Shown here: positions 1 to 10,654 of the stretch, one piece after another
How the letters are laid out: each line of letters opens with the position of its first letter
How positions within the stretch are numbered: the first letter of the stretch is position 1
From: Venturia oleaginea
Taxonomy: Eukaryota > Ascomycota > Dothideomycetes > Venturiales > Venturiaceae
DNA: 64,000 nt
Direction: 5' to 3'
Assembly (NCBI GenBank): GCA_013176395.1
Contig: JABMLP010000011.1
Coordinates: 62,001 to 126,000 of the forward strand
Notes under the pieces: generated by a model
The model's input: only the letters and a program-made list of their open reading frames with translations
Told to the model about the DNA's origin: nothing
Databases searched by the model: none
Translations under genes and position numbers: made by a program

Positions 1-72
1 TTGGTTTTCTGTGCGGGGTCCGTGTGACTTTAAGTAAGCGCTGTGGGACCAGCTTACTAAGAAGGAGGGCTA

Positions 73-542
73 TGTTACGGATACTGTCACGTGAGCATGT
101 ACAGGATTATATTTGATGCATTCGTATGCATATGGATTCCTAAGTGCATACCATCATGTCTTCTTATGATTGGATGATTGTTACACGGGGTTGAAGGATC
201 ACGTGGTTGATCATTCTTGGCAAGGTAAGCAGAATGAACGTTTGTGTTCATTCCGCTCAGGCTGTTCATCATGATCGGGATGATCATAATGAACGGAGGA
301 TTTTCATAGAGATGGGATCTCTATATAAAGGACGAGACACTGCTCCCTCAGTATCTCGTATCTTCACTCTCATAGTTACTTCGCTATTGCTTTAGTTACT
401 TAGCACAATTCACGACTCTTATATCTCACAAACTTCGCTACACTTGTTTGATACGATATTGTCGCCCCAGGATTACTTGAACCTCACTGTACGGAATAGC
501 CAATTCCAGCTATATTACTTGAGCCATAGCCTCTGCGTAACA
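73..542 (+). repeat. LTR, 470 bp, TGTTACG...CGTAACA
   Basis: Begins TGTTACG and ends CGTAACA, directly preceded by a purine tract. It contains a TATA-like promoter core near 322-330 followed by a pyrimidine-rich stretch, the usual layout of the U3/R boundary. No second copy of this LTR was seen in the window. Confidence 0.6.
322..330 (+). promoter_or_regulatory. TATA box inside the LTR
   Basis: TATATAAAG lies in the middle of the LTR, with a CT-rich stretch after it that could hold the start of transcription. It matches the TATA consensus well; its role is inferred from position. Confidence 0.45.
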
Positions 543-939
543 ATGGGAAAATAACAGGGTTTAATTTAGGGTATAGTATCCGAGCGCCGGACGGTCTATT
601 CTAATACCTCAACTTCAGAGCTAGCTGGAGTGAGTAGCACCTTACCGTTTTAGGCAAAATATTATTTATTAAGAAGCCCTGCAAACGCGGAATGCAACGC
701 ATTCAAAATCATTATAATCCGATCAGTACGAGGTTACTGAACAGGGGCGGGAAGTAGATGACCATTTTGACAACAGGTAAGGCTGAAGATCCCGCCTTGC
801 AGCCGTTAGGGTCTAAAAACACCTCGAATTCCAGCAATCTTCCTAATAACGCAACCTACAAAAGGTCAGTTCGCCTAACATTGGTATTAAAAGATGCGCA
901 ACACTTGGAAACGATAGCATCCATATTCTCTGGTAGCTT
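543..939. other. intergenic, no gene seen
   Basis: Between the LTR and the Myb/SANT-like gene. No coding pattern, repeat or RNA gene was recognised here. Confidence 0.5.
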
Positions 940-1794
940 TTACTTGAAGCGGAAGCACTTTCTGTACTTCTTATAGTGTGCCTTCATCGTCTCTACGTCA
1001 TTCACAAGGACACCTGGCTCGATGTGAGGATAATCGCGAAGAACGCCATTCTCGCGAGTCCCATTTCGAGTCCACCCAGAGCAGTGACCCGGGTTGCCGT
1101 AGTGAGCGCAATATGCATTCCAACTGTTCTTTATCGTCTGCCACTTGCTAACCAGTCTCTCTTTTGTCATAGGCGGAGCTGCCGGGTTTGTCTGCGCTTG
1201 ATCTACTCCAATACAAGCGTTATCGTATGCCTCATCCTTCCAAGAAGCGCCATTCTGTAGACCACAGTTCTTTGACTCTACAAAGGAATCAATCATGGCA
1301 AGGAGGGTCGGTGAGTTCCACGGATAATTCGCTTGCTTCTCCTTCTTTTTCGACGCTGATGACGAAGGCGTAGGCGTAGAACTCTCACTGCGCGTAAGAG
1401 TCTTCACTCTAGCCGCAAGGCTTCGAGCAGAAGTAGATTCGGTTGTTGACCGCACTGAAACGCTTCTATCTCGTGGTTGTATACTTGGAGGTTGTATACT
1501 TAGAGGTTGTGTACTTGAAGGTTGTGTACTTGAAGGTTGTGTACTTAGAGGTTGTGTACTTGGAGGTGTAGGTGGAGGGAACGGCGATGTAGGACTATCG
1601 AGGGCGCTGGTAGGGTCCGGATAAGTCGACTGCAATGCTGGGTCTATTGCAGTATCTTCTTTGGCTTTCTTCTTATTCTTGCTAATACTTGGTATAGCAG
1701 TAGCAGCCCTTTTTCGAGGCTGTTTTTTGAAGCTCCTCCGCGGGCTTTTGGGAGCCAATTTCGGCGCCCTCTGGCGACGTAGAACGCCCGCCAA
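940..1794 (-). CDS. Myb/SANT-like DNA-binding protein, start unclear
   Basis: The open frame is 284 codons. Its C-terminal half (about residues 150-260) looks like the Myb/SANT-like domain of fungal and transposon-linked proteins: a leading NYPWNSPTLLAMIDSFVE, then a conserved WKDEAY, a KWQTIKNSWNAY helix and a final HYKKYRKCF. The N-terminal half is basic (KKQPRKRAA), then Ser/Thr/Pro-rich with six STQP-type repeats. There is no ATG at the head of this frame; the nearest upstream ATG (first base 1834) is in another frame, so a one-base shift, a missed intron or an internal start is needed. The gene lies 60 bp from the left LTR of the Ty3 element. Such proteins can accompany PIF/Harbinger transposases, but none is seen here. 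A DNA-binding role is inferred from the domain only. Confidence 0.55.
   Translation of the reverse strand: MAGVLRRQRAPKLAPKSPRRSFKKQPRKRAATAIPSISKNKKKAKEDTAIDPALQSTYPDPTSALDSPTSPFPPPTPPSTQPLSTQPSSTQPSSTQPLSIQPPSIQPRDRSVSVRSTTESTSARSLAARVKTLTRSESSTPTPSSSASKKKEKQANYPWNSPTLLAMIDSFVESKNCGLQNGASWKDEAYDNACIGVDQAQTNPAAPPMTKERLVSKWQTIKNSWNAYCAHYGNPGHCSGWTRNGTRENGVLRDYPHIEPGVLVNDVETMKAHYKKYRKCFRFK
1475..1566 (-). repeat. 15-bp minisatellite coding (S/T)QP repeats
   Basis: Six head-to-tail 15-base units, each coding S-T/I-Q-P-X on the minus strand within the Myb/SANT-like reading frame. The array is in frame and near perfect, so its copy number could vary by slippage without breaking the protein. Confidence 0.75.
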
Positions 1795-1856
1795 AGGGTA
1801 CAGTTGATTTGCGATCTCTAGAACGGCGGGTCATTGTATAATGCAACGTATGTAGC

Positions 1857-2091
1857 TGTCACGGTGTGACACTGAGAGTGTTACCATGAACTGGTATACA
1901 CGTGATTCTAGCGCACAAACCGAGGAATCCCTTACCTACCTCGCGATTCCTCCACTGTGCTTAGATTCTTCACGCAATGTCTTGACTCTTAGAAAGATAA
2001 TACCATTTGACTTCTATCCCGCTCACTCATAGCTAGTACGGCTAAATACTCGTCAACGTGCTTTACAACTACTTCTATCGCTCCCGTGACA
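1857..2091 (+). repeat. 5' LTR of element 1
   Basis: Starts TGTCAC and ends GTGACA. It differs from the 3' copy at five positions. Confidence 0.92.
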
Positions 2092-2113
2092 CTACATTGC
2101 GTCCTCAGAAACA

Positions 2114-3238
2114 ATGGCTACCGCCGCTGAGATCCAGCAGATGCTTTCCGCTATGCAAGCATCCTTTACCGATACGATGGAGAAAGCTATCAAGTCCCAG
2201 AAAGCTTTGGAAGAGAAAGTAGACTCACTACAAGAAGAGTTTATGGTTCTCCGCTCCTCGTCAGCTACTTCGTCGAAAGGTAACCCTACACCACCGAATA
2301 CTACGCAGCAGCAATCCGTAGACAGCTTGCCAGAGCTCGAGAACGGAACACCTCATACGATCCCGAGTGCGACCGAACCAGTCCCCTATCAGCGCCAGCA
2401 ACTGTCCGAGCGACTTCCCGACCCTTCTGTATTCACAGGCAAAAGATCCGAACTGTCAGAGTTTCTTTACCAGTTAGACAACAATTTACGACGCAATGCA
2501 GACCGTTACCCAGACGGCGAGAGCAAACTACGCTACGCACTGAGTCGAATCGAAAAGGACGCCTCCGCGCTTGTGACCTCCCATCGTCCACCCACTCTCG
2601 AAGCCTTCGTCTCTATCCTCAACCTTTCCTACGGAGACCCGAACAAGAAGACAACTGCTCAAACCAAACTGAGCGTGTTGAAGCAAGGAAAGAAGAGCTT
2701 CATAGCTCACTTCGCAGAGTTCCGCCGTCTCGCGGGCGACGCTGGACTAAATGAGGAAGGACAAATCATGCAGCTTCGTATGTCATTGAATCACGACCTG
2801 AAAAGGAGCATGATCGGCGCCCAGATTCCCTGCTCGTTGAACGATTATGCCACCCTGATCTGCACCTACGACAATGACCTTCGCTTCCTCCAGAACGAAA
2901 ATAAGAGCTCGCCGCGTACACCATTTTCCTCCCGAACGTCAAAGGACCCAAATGCTATGGATATCGATGTCGTCGAGAATTCCTATGCTCCGTTGGGCTC
3001 CCGGGAACGCGAACGACGAAAGAAAGAAGGCCTTTGTTTTAGATGTGGTTCTTCTAGACATATATCGCCTGACTGTAAGGTACTGATACCTACTACACGA
3101 ATCTGTTCCGCCTCCTTGAGTAGGCCTAATCGAACCACTTCACCTCGTCGAACCCCTCGCTCTCGTTCCTCATCTACGACCTCCTCTCAATCCGACTGTT
3201 CATTGAAATCACGATCAAAAGGCAAGTCCCGAGAGTAA
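2114..3238 (+). CDS. Gag of element 1
   Basis: 374 codons, intact. The N-terminal part is a coiled coil (about residues 5-50). The middle (about 110-260) is the retrotransposon Gag capsid region with FTGKRSELSEFLYQL and a following FAEFRRLAGDAG. A CCHC zinc knuckle (CFRCGSSRHISPDC, spacing C-X2-C-X4-H-X4-C) lies near residues 311-324, followed by a Ser/Arg-rich tail. It packages the element RNA in virus-like particles in the cytoplasm. The start is the first ATG, 22 bases after the 5' LTR. Pol continues in the -1 frame without any stop across the end of gag, so a -1 ribosomal frameshift is the likely link. Confidence 0.85.
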   Translation: MATAAEIQQMLSAMQASFTDTMEKAIKSQKALEEKVDSLQEEFMVLRSSSATSSKGNPTPPNTTQQQSVDSLPELENGTPHTIPSATEPVPYQRQQLSERLPDPSVFTGKRSELSEFLYQLDNNLRRNADRYPDGESKLRYALSRIEKDASALVTSHRPPTLEAFVSILNLSYGDPNKKTTAQTKLSVLKQGKKSFIAHFAEFRRLAGDAGLNEEGQIMQLRMSLNHDLKRSMIGAQIPCSLNDYATLICTYDNDLRFLQNENKSSPRTPFSSRTSKDPNAMDIDVVENSYAPLGSRERERRKKEGLCFRCGSSRHISPDCKVLIPTTRICSASLSRPNRTTSPRRTPRSRSSSTTSSQSDCSLKSRSKGKSRE

Positions 3239-3240
3239 GT

Positions 3241-6200
3241 CGCCGCTCGGGACAACACCGCAGGGTCTTTGTCAACTATACCTCTCTCACGAGTACCAAC
3301 TGGGAAAGACTCATCACTATTCCTTGTCAACTTACCCAAGGAACTACCTCTGTTAGAGTAGAATCCATGGTGGATAGTGGAGCTACTGGTATAGGCTTTA
3401 TCAACAGACCCTTTGCGCAACAACATGGCCTGAAACTGAACCGACTCTCACGACACATCGACGTCATTGGCTTTACGGGAAAACAGACCACTGCTGGGAG
3501 GATTACACATGTAGTCTCTCTCAAACTCGAACATGAAGGGCATAAGGAGAAGATCTCTTTGTATGTTACCACACTGGGAAAACACGACGTTATCCTGGGT
3601 CTTCCTTGGATGAAGAAACACGAAATTGTCTTCGATTGGGCAAAACACAGACTACACTTTACAGCACCCGGCTGTAAGAAACACCGACCCGACCTGGTAG
3701 GAGATCCTCTCTTGCTACCTGCCCAACCTGAATCACGGAAACGGAAGAACCGAACTTCCCTCTCTACACGGAGGAAACACGATGACTGGAAGTATAGCTT
3801 CAAACGTGCCCTTACCAACCCCGAACACGAACCCGAACCCGAACACGATCTCGGACCCGAATCCGATCTGGAACCCTTCTCTGAGATAGATGACGAGATT
3901 GATGTCTACGCCATAGGAGCTGTACCATTTACCCGACTTGCACGAAAACCTGAACACGAGCTCTTCGCCATTACGATGTCCGATATCGAGAAGGCTCTGG
4001 CCCCGAAAACGCATACTGACCCACGCACGAAAGTACCTACAGAGTACCACGAACACCTTGACGTCTTCTCCGGAAGAAGTCCGACGTCCTCCCTGATCAC
4101 CGACCTTACGACCACAAGATCCAACTTGAACCCGGTAAGCAACCCAGTTTTGGACCTCTATACAGCATGTCCCAGAACGAGCTCAAGGTTCTACGAAAGT
4201 ACCTTGACGAGCACCTCGCTAAGGGATTCATCCGAGCAAGCTCCTCCCCTGCTGCCGCGCCTGTAATCTTTGTCAAGAAGCCAGGAGGTGGCCTCCGCTT
4301 TTGTGTCGATTACCGAGCACTGAACGCCATCACGATCAAGAACCGATACCCGCTCCCGTTGATCCAAGAAACACTGAACCGCCTTAGCAAAGCGAGATAC
4401 TATACAAAGCTCGATATTATCGCTGCGTTCAATCGGCTTCGCATTGCCAAGGGAGACGAATGGCTGATCGCATTCCGAACACGATATGGCCTCTTCGAAT
4501 ACCTCGTTATGCCCTTTGGATTGGCCAACGCCCCTAGCACTTTTCAGCATTACGTAAACGACGTTCTTCGCCCATACCTCGACATCTTCTGCACCGCATA
4601 CATTGACGATATTCTCGTTTACAGCGATTCTCTGTCCGAACACCGAACCCACGTAGAACTGGTTCTGAAAGCCTTGCACGAAGCTGGGCTCCAGCTCGAC
4701 ATCGACAAGTGCGAGTTTCATAAGACCGAAGTCCTCTACCTTGGCCTTATCATTACAACAGATGGGATCCGGATGGACCCAAAGAAAATCGAAGCGATTA
4801 CCGGTTGGAAACACCCTCTCAATGTAAAGGACGTCCGCGCCTTTATTGGGTTCGCCAATTTCTACAGACGATTTATATCCAACTTCTCTCGAATCGTTGC
4901 TCCTCTCGTGAGACTGACTCGCAAGGACGTTCCGTTTACGTTTGACGAAACCTGCAGAAGAGCTTTTGAAGCTCTCAAGAAAGCCTTTACCTCCGCACCA
5001 ATTCTAAGACACTTCGACCCCGAACTAGCCTGTGTCGTGGAAGCCGACTCGTCCGATTACGCCTCAGGAGGCGTACTCTCCCAATATGGAACTGACGGGA
5101 AGCTCTATCCTGTAGCTTACTACTCGCACCGCCTATCGCCCGCAGAATGTAACTACGAGATTTATGATAAGGAGCTGCTCGCTATTATCCGATGCTTCGA
5201 ACAGTGGCGCCCAGAACTCGAAGGAGCCGCCTTTCCGATCAAAGTCCTCAGTGACCATAAGAGCCTTCAGTACTTCTGTACGACGAAACAACTCAGTCAC
5301 CGACAAGCTCGCTGGTCTGAATACCTTTCCCGATTCCAGTTTTCTATCGTCTACCGACCAGGATCACAAGGACAGAAACCTGATGCCCTAACTCGGAGGT
5401 CGCAAGATCAACCTGCTCAAGAAGAAGCTCGCCTGTACCGAAAGCAAACGCTCCTACGTCCCGAACTCTTTGAGGAACTAAACCCTATCGATACAGATAG
5501 GTCGATTGAGCAAATTATCGAAGATGAATATGACAACGATGAGTTCGTCCAAGAGATCTTGAGACTCCTCCGAATAGGAGTTCGGAAATCAAAGAAAATC
5601 AGTCTTTCGGAATGCGAAGCCCGAGGTAACCACCTGTATTTTCGAGATCGCCTTGTCCTGCCTAGTTCAGATGAACTAAAGGTTAAGCTACTACGCTACG
5701 TTCACGAATCCCCCGTTGGTGGTCACCCAGGCCGCACAAAGACTTTGGAAATCTTGTCCCGCCAGTACTACTGGCCGCAAATGTACGACTCTGTCCGACG
5801 CTTCGTACGAAGCTGTCACGTCTGCCAACGCTCGAAATCCTCCCGAGAAGCCTACAGTGGCTTGTTGAAGCCCCTACCAGTACCCGAGAAGAGATGGAAA
5901 GACATCTCTATCGACTTCGTCGTCGAACTACCAGAATCAGAAGACTGCACAAATGTGATGGTTGTTGTAGATCGCTTGAGCAAGATGACTCACTTTATCC
6001 CCTGCGCCCAAACCAAGGCACCCGACGTAGCACGACTTTTCCTTACGCACGTTTAGAAATTACACGGACTCCCAGACACAATTGTCTCCGATCGAGGAGG
6101 CCCGTTTGTGTCCGCCTTCTGGGATGAACTCACGAAGCAGTTGAAGATTGAAGCCTGCCTTTCTACCGCCTTCCATCTTGAAACAGATGGATAAACCGAG

Positions 6201-6983
6201 CGAATGAATTCAGTAATGGAACAGTACTTTCGTGCCTATGTGGCCTATCTGCAAGACGACTGGGTTCGCTGGACTCCAATGGCCGAGTTCAAGGCCAACA
6301 ATACCGCCTCCGAGACAACAGGAGTAACACCATTCCTTGCCAACAGTGGTCAACACCCGAGAATGGGATTTGAGCCCCCCACCAGAATAGTACGGCCAGC
6401 TTATCAACGACAACAAGTCCAAGATGTTCATAAATTTGTCGAAGATATGAAAGACATCGACACGTTCCTTCACGACGAAATGAAATGGGCCCAAGCAGTC
6501 TACGAAGAGAAAGCGAACCGACGACGCCACCCGGCGCCCGCGTACCAAGTTGGCAATTTCGTCATGTTAGACATCCGAAACCTGAAAACCCGAAGACCAG
6601 CCAAGAAACTTGACTGGAAGTCCGCTGGTCCGTTCCGAATCAAGAAAGTCATCTCCTCTCACGCTTACCGACTCGAACTTCCTGTGAGCATAAAGATACA
6701 CCCCGTTTTCCATACCTCGTTGCTCCGACCAGTCCACGATGATGAGGCCTTACCGGGGCAGATTCAGGAACCACCGCCGCCAGTTGAAATTGACGGCGAA
6801 CAGGAATACCTCGTTGAGAGGGTCAACGACTCTCGGTACAATAAAAGACGACGACGCCACGAGTATCTGGTATCATGGCGAGGATATGACGAAGAATCAT
6901 GGGAACCAGCTTGCGACGTATGGGATACAGCTGCAGCAGCCGCATTTGAAAGGGAGCATCCGGAGAAAGTGGTTCCCCATTGA
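3241..6983 (+). pseudogene. Pol of element 1 (PR-RT-RH-IN-chromodomain), broken
   Basis: Protease: active-site DSGATG near 3373. RT: LPLIQETL, TKLDI, and the catalytic YIDD near 4600. RNase H: the DASD-like ADSSDYASGG near 5043. Integrase: HHCC zinc finger around 5700-5830, then the DDE core. Chromodomain near the C-terminus (YLVERVNDSR, YLVSWRGYDEESWEP). Three breaks are visible: a change from frame 1 to frame 3 between about 4060 and 4090, just before RT; a TAG stop at 6054-6056; and a TAA stop at 6192-6194, both inside integrase. Each stop is one C-to-T change away from a Gln codon. The chromodomain is known to guide integration to marked chromatin in this clade. Confidence 0.88.
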
Positions 6984-7026
6984 TCAATCATTCTTTTCTT
7001 TTCTCTTCCATTTAGGAGGGGGGTAC

Positions 7027-7261
7027 TGTCACGGAGTGACACTGAGAGTGTTACCATGAACTGGTATACACGTGATTCTAGCGCACAAACCGAGGAATCC
7101 CTTACCTACCTCGCGATTCCTCCACTGTGCTTAGATTCTTCACGCAATGTCTTGACTCTTAGAAAGATAATACCATTTGACTTCTATCACGCTCGCTCAT
7201 AGCTAGTTCGGCTAAACACTCGTCAACGTGCTTTACAACTACTTCTATCGCTCCCGTGACA
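7027..7261 (+). repeat. 3' LTR of element 1
   Basis: Same ends as the 5' copy, preceded by a purine tract ending GGGGGGTAC. It abuts a truncated gag reading on the opposite strand. Confidence 0.92.
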
Positions 7262-8456
7262 CCTGTAGGCTTTCTTCGCATTGCGCAGTTCGAATGGGTC
7301 CTGGAATCGTTCCCGCATAGCTTCAAACATATGCTCAGCAGTCAGTTTATCCAGTTCCATGCCTAGAGCATTATGTAGAACTATGAGGGCATCCTTGGCA
7401 TCTCCCTTCACTCGGTTCAGGATGTAGGCTTTGGCACCAGCATCATCGTACTTTTCCTGACTGATCTTGTTGTGCATGTCCATATTCCAGTGCTTCCAGT
7501 CCTTTGCGGTAGACTTCTCTGACAGTTCATCGGGATTTGGGAGGCGGAGACTACTCTTTAGGTTTGAGAAGGAACCGTTGCTGCTACCGCCACCTTCTCC
7601 ATTCATCAGTCGCTTGGTCAACTCTTGATTCTTGACCAAGGTCTCGTGGTGCTTGTCGAACCATTCTGCCTTCAGCTTTTCTGCAGTAGCCAACTGTGTT
7701 TCAAGGTCTATAACGCGGGACGTCAAGTCCGCAATGCGCGTCTCTGCTGTGGTAGTTTCTGTCTGGCTGACTTCCAAATAATCTTTCAAGTTGGCTACTT
7801 GGGTCTGTAGGGAACCTACATCGGTGTCGTACAGTTGCTTTGCTCGGTCGACTACCTGCTCAGTGATTTCTCGTAAGATCGGTATTTGTGCTGTCCAGGC
7901 TTGTTCTTTTCGGTTCCACTTGATAACTTGAGCTGCGAATGTATCGGAGTTGGTAAGCATTGCGGCCTTGATTTCGTCGGCCTGTATAGGTCAGCTTGTC
8001 CTTTTGGAAGTCCACATTTCTCATAAGAGGCCTAGTTCCTGGCAACTTAAGGTATTCATATCGCGTCTGAGAGTCATCATTGGAATCCTCTCGTGTAGGG
8101 ACTACCTTGGTCAAGTCTGACATCTCTACAATGTCGACGACTCCATCCCGCAATAGGGTAAGGCGCGTATCGCCTTCATAGAGGGTAGTCATTCTGAGAT
8201 AGGGTTTGAGGATTTCGTCGGTCGGAGGTTCGTAAGGTTCGTCGGTCGAAAATTCGTAAGGTTCGTCGGTCGGGGGTCGGCTGTCGCTAGCAAGTCGGGT
8301 TCTGGGTTCTTTTTTGAGCGCAGTCTCTCGTGTTGAAAGCGTCAATGTTCTTTGTTCGTGAAGCTGTTCGCGGGGCTTCAAAGACTGTTCAAGAGTCTCT
8401 AGTTCGAAGGCTTTTCGTAGGGCCTTAAGGTGCAGAGACTTTTCGTAGAGTCTCAA
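7262..8456 (-). pseudogene. Gag-like protein of element 3, truncated and frameshifted
   Basis: The first part (8456 to about 7985) is charged, with three DEPYE-type repeats; it is joined by a frame change near 7985 to a second part with a long coiled coil (about 7930-7630) and a Gag capsid-like block (LRLPNPDELSEKS, DWKHWNMDMHNKI, AYILNRVKGDA, MFEAMRERFQDP). The frame ends at the LTR of element 1. No zinc knuckle is reached before the truncation. Assignment to a Ty3 gag rests on the capsid-like block and the neighbouring LTR. Confidence 0.6.
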
Positions 8457-8755
8457 GGTTCGTGTTGACCTGCGCAGTTTTCAGTGTCTGCGTCAACAGT
8501 TGCGGATAATACACGATACGTACGTGCAATGGACTTCCCAGGCAAAAGGTAGACCTAAGATAATGTCACAGCAAGCAAAAGAGATCATAGATCGGTCTAT
8601 TGCTCTAAGTACTGGGTGTGATAAGGGAATCTTAGGTAGAGAGCAAAAGACCTCGGAAGCGCGAAGATGTAGCGCTTTAGCCACAGGTGGCTGTGCACGC
8701 CACGCTAAGGCCACGAAGTAACGTGACTGCAGGATAGCCATGCCGTGCCGTCACA
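7262..8755 (-). mobile_element. Truncated Ty3-like element (element 3): LTR plus gag
   Basis: On the minus strand this starts with TGTGACGGCACGGCA (8755 downwards), the same 15-base terminus as the solo LTR at 28303-28475, with further similarity inside (a CTCTACCT-AGAT block). The inner LTR border lies somewhere about 8460-8560 and could not be fixed. Gag follows and is cut off exactly at 7262 by the 3' LTR of element 1. The rest of pol is not found on the far side of element 1, so element 1 did not simply insert into a still-complete element 3. Confidence 0.6.
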
Positions 8756-9022
8756 CTTGCCGTTGAAACGACAGAAAAGAATCACGTACATAGGCCCTGA
8801 GACGACCTCTACGGTATACGCAGCAGAACTGCAAGGAATAAATCTAGCGCTGGATATGGTCCAAGCAGACATCGGGCGGGAAATAACCAAAGAAACATCA
8901 ACATCTTCACTGACAACCAGGCAGCGATAGGCTCGCTGACCAGGCCAGAGGGTCGATCAGGGGCATACATAGTCAAGCAAATTGTTGAACGTATCACACA
9001 GATCCACGACTACGGAACAATC

Positions 9023-9646
9023 GTGAATGTACGATGGATCCCCGCCCATGAGGGGATTGACGGGAACGAGGCCGCCGACAAAGCCACGAAGGAGGCTACC
9101 GGATGGAGAGAAGAGGGAGAGGAAGGACCGAGAGCTGACAGACCATTCGAGCTGTACCCACTAAGAACGACACTTAAGACATGGTGCTGGAAGATGGCAA
9201 ACAGACTATGGCTGACCAGTTGGAGGGCCGAGACAAAGGGGAAAGCCACGAGGAGACATACACCCAAGCCTACTAGGAGGGTGCTCCAACTCCATCAAGA
9301 CCGGAGCAAGCGAGAAAGTGCGATCCTCGTACAGATGAGAACTGAAAAGATTGCGCTCAAGGCCTTCCTCTTCAGCCGACGTGTCCCAGGTATCCTAGAT
9401 TCCAGGTGTGACTGCCGTGAGGGGACGCAGACCGTGGCCCACATCCTTTTGGAATGCCGCAAGCTCCGGAACATCCGAAGAGAGGAACTGGGCCGCTTTC
9501 CAGGACGAAACAACCTCCGGACTATCCTGACTGCGCACAAGTCAGCCACTAAAGCCATCAGATTTATGGAACGTACGCGGATCCTTGGGCATGGTGGATC
9601 GACAACGCGTAGACGACGTCGTGCATTGGGGGGAGACTGTAGGTAG
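9023..9646 (+). pseudogene. LINE RNase H C-terminal fragment
   Basis: 207 codons beginning NVRWIPAHEGIDGNEAADK, the last RNase H active-site block with its conserved His and Asp, followed by the zinc-binding-like C-terminal tail (C-D-C...H...C) typical of Tad-like ORF2 ends. It aligns with residues encoded at about 26530-27140 in the longer copy. Not functional alone. Confidence 0.8.
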
Positions 9647-9804
9647 GCGGATAGAGAAACACAAGGCATTGCCTCTCGGAGCCTAGACAATGCAGATTTG
9701 CTAGCAGGACAATCAGTATCTACAAAAGCAGGCAAGGCATTTGGAGATAGTGGTTGAGGGAAAGAAAAGAGGATGGAGGGGACAGCTGGTCTTTTTTACA
9801 TTGA

Positions 9805-10654
9805 TTGATTGATTGATTGATTTTATCCTACTCGGTTGCAGCCGCTTAATCACGCAGCTATGCCCGGTTAGGGGGACTTCATCAGACAGCCGACACGTGA
9901 TATGATCTACCACGTCCCACTTCGCCCTGCTTACCACAACAAGACCAGCTATCCCCTCGATCCCCCCTCTTTTCCCTCAACCACTATTTCCAAATGCCCA
10001 ATGGCTCTTGTAAATGTCGGTTGTTCTACCAGTACATCTGTGCTATCTAGATTCCGAGAGGCAATGCCTCATATTTCGCTTTCCGTCTACCTACAGTCTC
10101 CCCTCAATGCTCAGCGTTGTCTGCGCGTTTTCGATCCCACTATGCCCAAGGACCCGCGTACGTTCCATGAATCTGATAGCTTTTGTGGCTAACTTATGCG
10201 TAGTCAAGATATTCCGGAGGTTGTTTCGTCCTGGGAAGCGGCCCAACTCGTCTCTCCGGATGTCCCGGAACTTGCGGCATTCCAGGAGGATATGGGCTAC
10301 GGTCTGCGTCCCTTCACGGCAGTCACACCTAGAGTCTGGGATACCTTGGACATGTCGGCTGAAGAGGAAGGCCTTGAGCCCTATCTTTTCAGTTCTCATC
10401 TGTACGAGGATCGCACTTTCTCGCTTGCTCCGGTCTTGATGGAGTTGGAGCACCCTTTTAGTAGGCTTAGGTGTGTATCTCCTCGTGGCTTTCCCCTTTG
10501 TCTCGGATTTCCAGCTAGTCAACCATTGTTTATTCACTACCTTCCAGCACCACGTCTTGAGTGTCGTTCTTAGCGGGTACAGTTCCGGTGGCATATCAGC
10601 TCTTGGTCCTTTCTCTCCGTCTTCTCTCCATCCAGTGGCCTCCCTGGCGGCTTT
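9805..10654 (-). mobile_element. 5'-truncated LINE fragment inserted in another LINE
   Basis: Reads right to left: it starts within the RNase H domain at 10654 and ends with the same 3' UTR and a (TCAA)n tail that appears here as TTGA repeats at 9805-9822. Flanked on both sides by TTTTTTACATTGA (9792-9804 and 10655-10667), a classic variable-length LINE target duplication. It encodes a near-intact C-terminal RNase H/tail frame (10091-10654). Confidence 0.85.

Larger units (their letters stand above)
1..542 (+). mobile_element. 3' end of an LTR retrotransposon cut by the window edge
   Basis: The last 72 bases of an internal region run into an LTR. A purine-rich stretch (about 59-69, AAGAAGGAGGG) lies just before the LTR start at 73, as expected for a plus-strand polypurine primer, so the element reads left to right and most of it lies outside the window. 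No coding domain can be recognised in 1-72. The LTR ends (TGTTACG and CGTAACA) are perfect inverted repeats. Whether it is Ty1/copia or Ty3 cannot be told from this piece, and the target duplication cannot be tested because the other flank is missing. Confidence 0.6.
1857..7261 (+). mobile_element. Ty3/Gypsy chromovirus, full length, inactivated (element 1)
   Basis: Two 235-bp LTRs (5 differences, about 2 percent) flank gag, protease, reverse transcriptase, RNase H, integrase and a C-terminal chromodomain, in the Ty3 order. A polypurine tract (about 7014-7025) precedes the 3' LTR. Protease and RT are in different frames and the integrase has two stops, so the element is dead. The five bases outside the two LTRs (GTAGC and CCTGT) do not match, so there is no target duplication. 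The left neighbour is the Myb/SANT-like gene and the right neighbour is the gag of another Ty3 family. Confidence 0.93.

Noticed and set aside
1475..1566. Short regular repeats that could suggest a CRISPR array
   Set aside because: The units are contiguous with no spacers, lie in a coding frame, and the genome is eukaryotic.
3800..3880. Tandem GAACCCGAACACGA-like runs in the chromovirus
   Set aside because: They encode a Pro/Glu linker between protease and RT in pol; low-complexity linker, not an independent element.
9295..10439. Several long frames opposite the LINE RNase H fragments (for example MPAFVDTD..., MSVVLPVH...)
   Set aside because: The same antisense frames recur opposite every LINE copy and mirror the coding strand; they are shadows.
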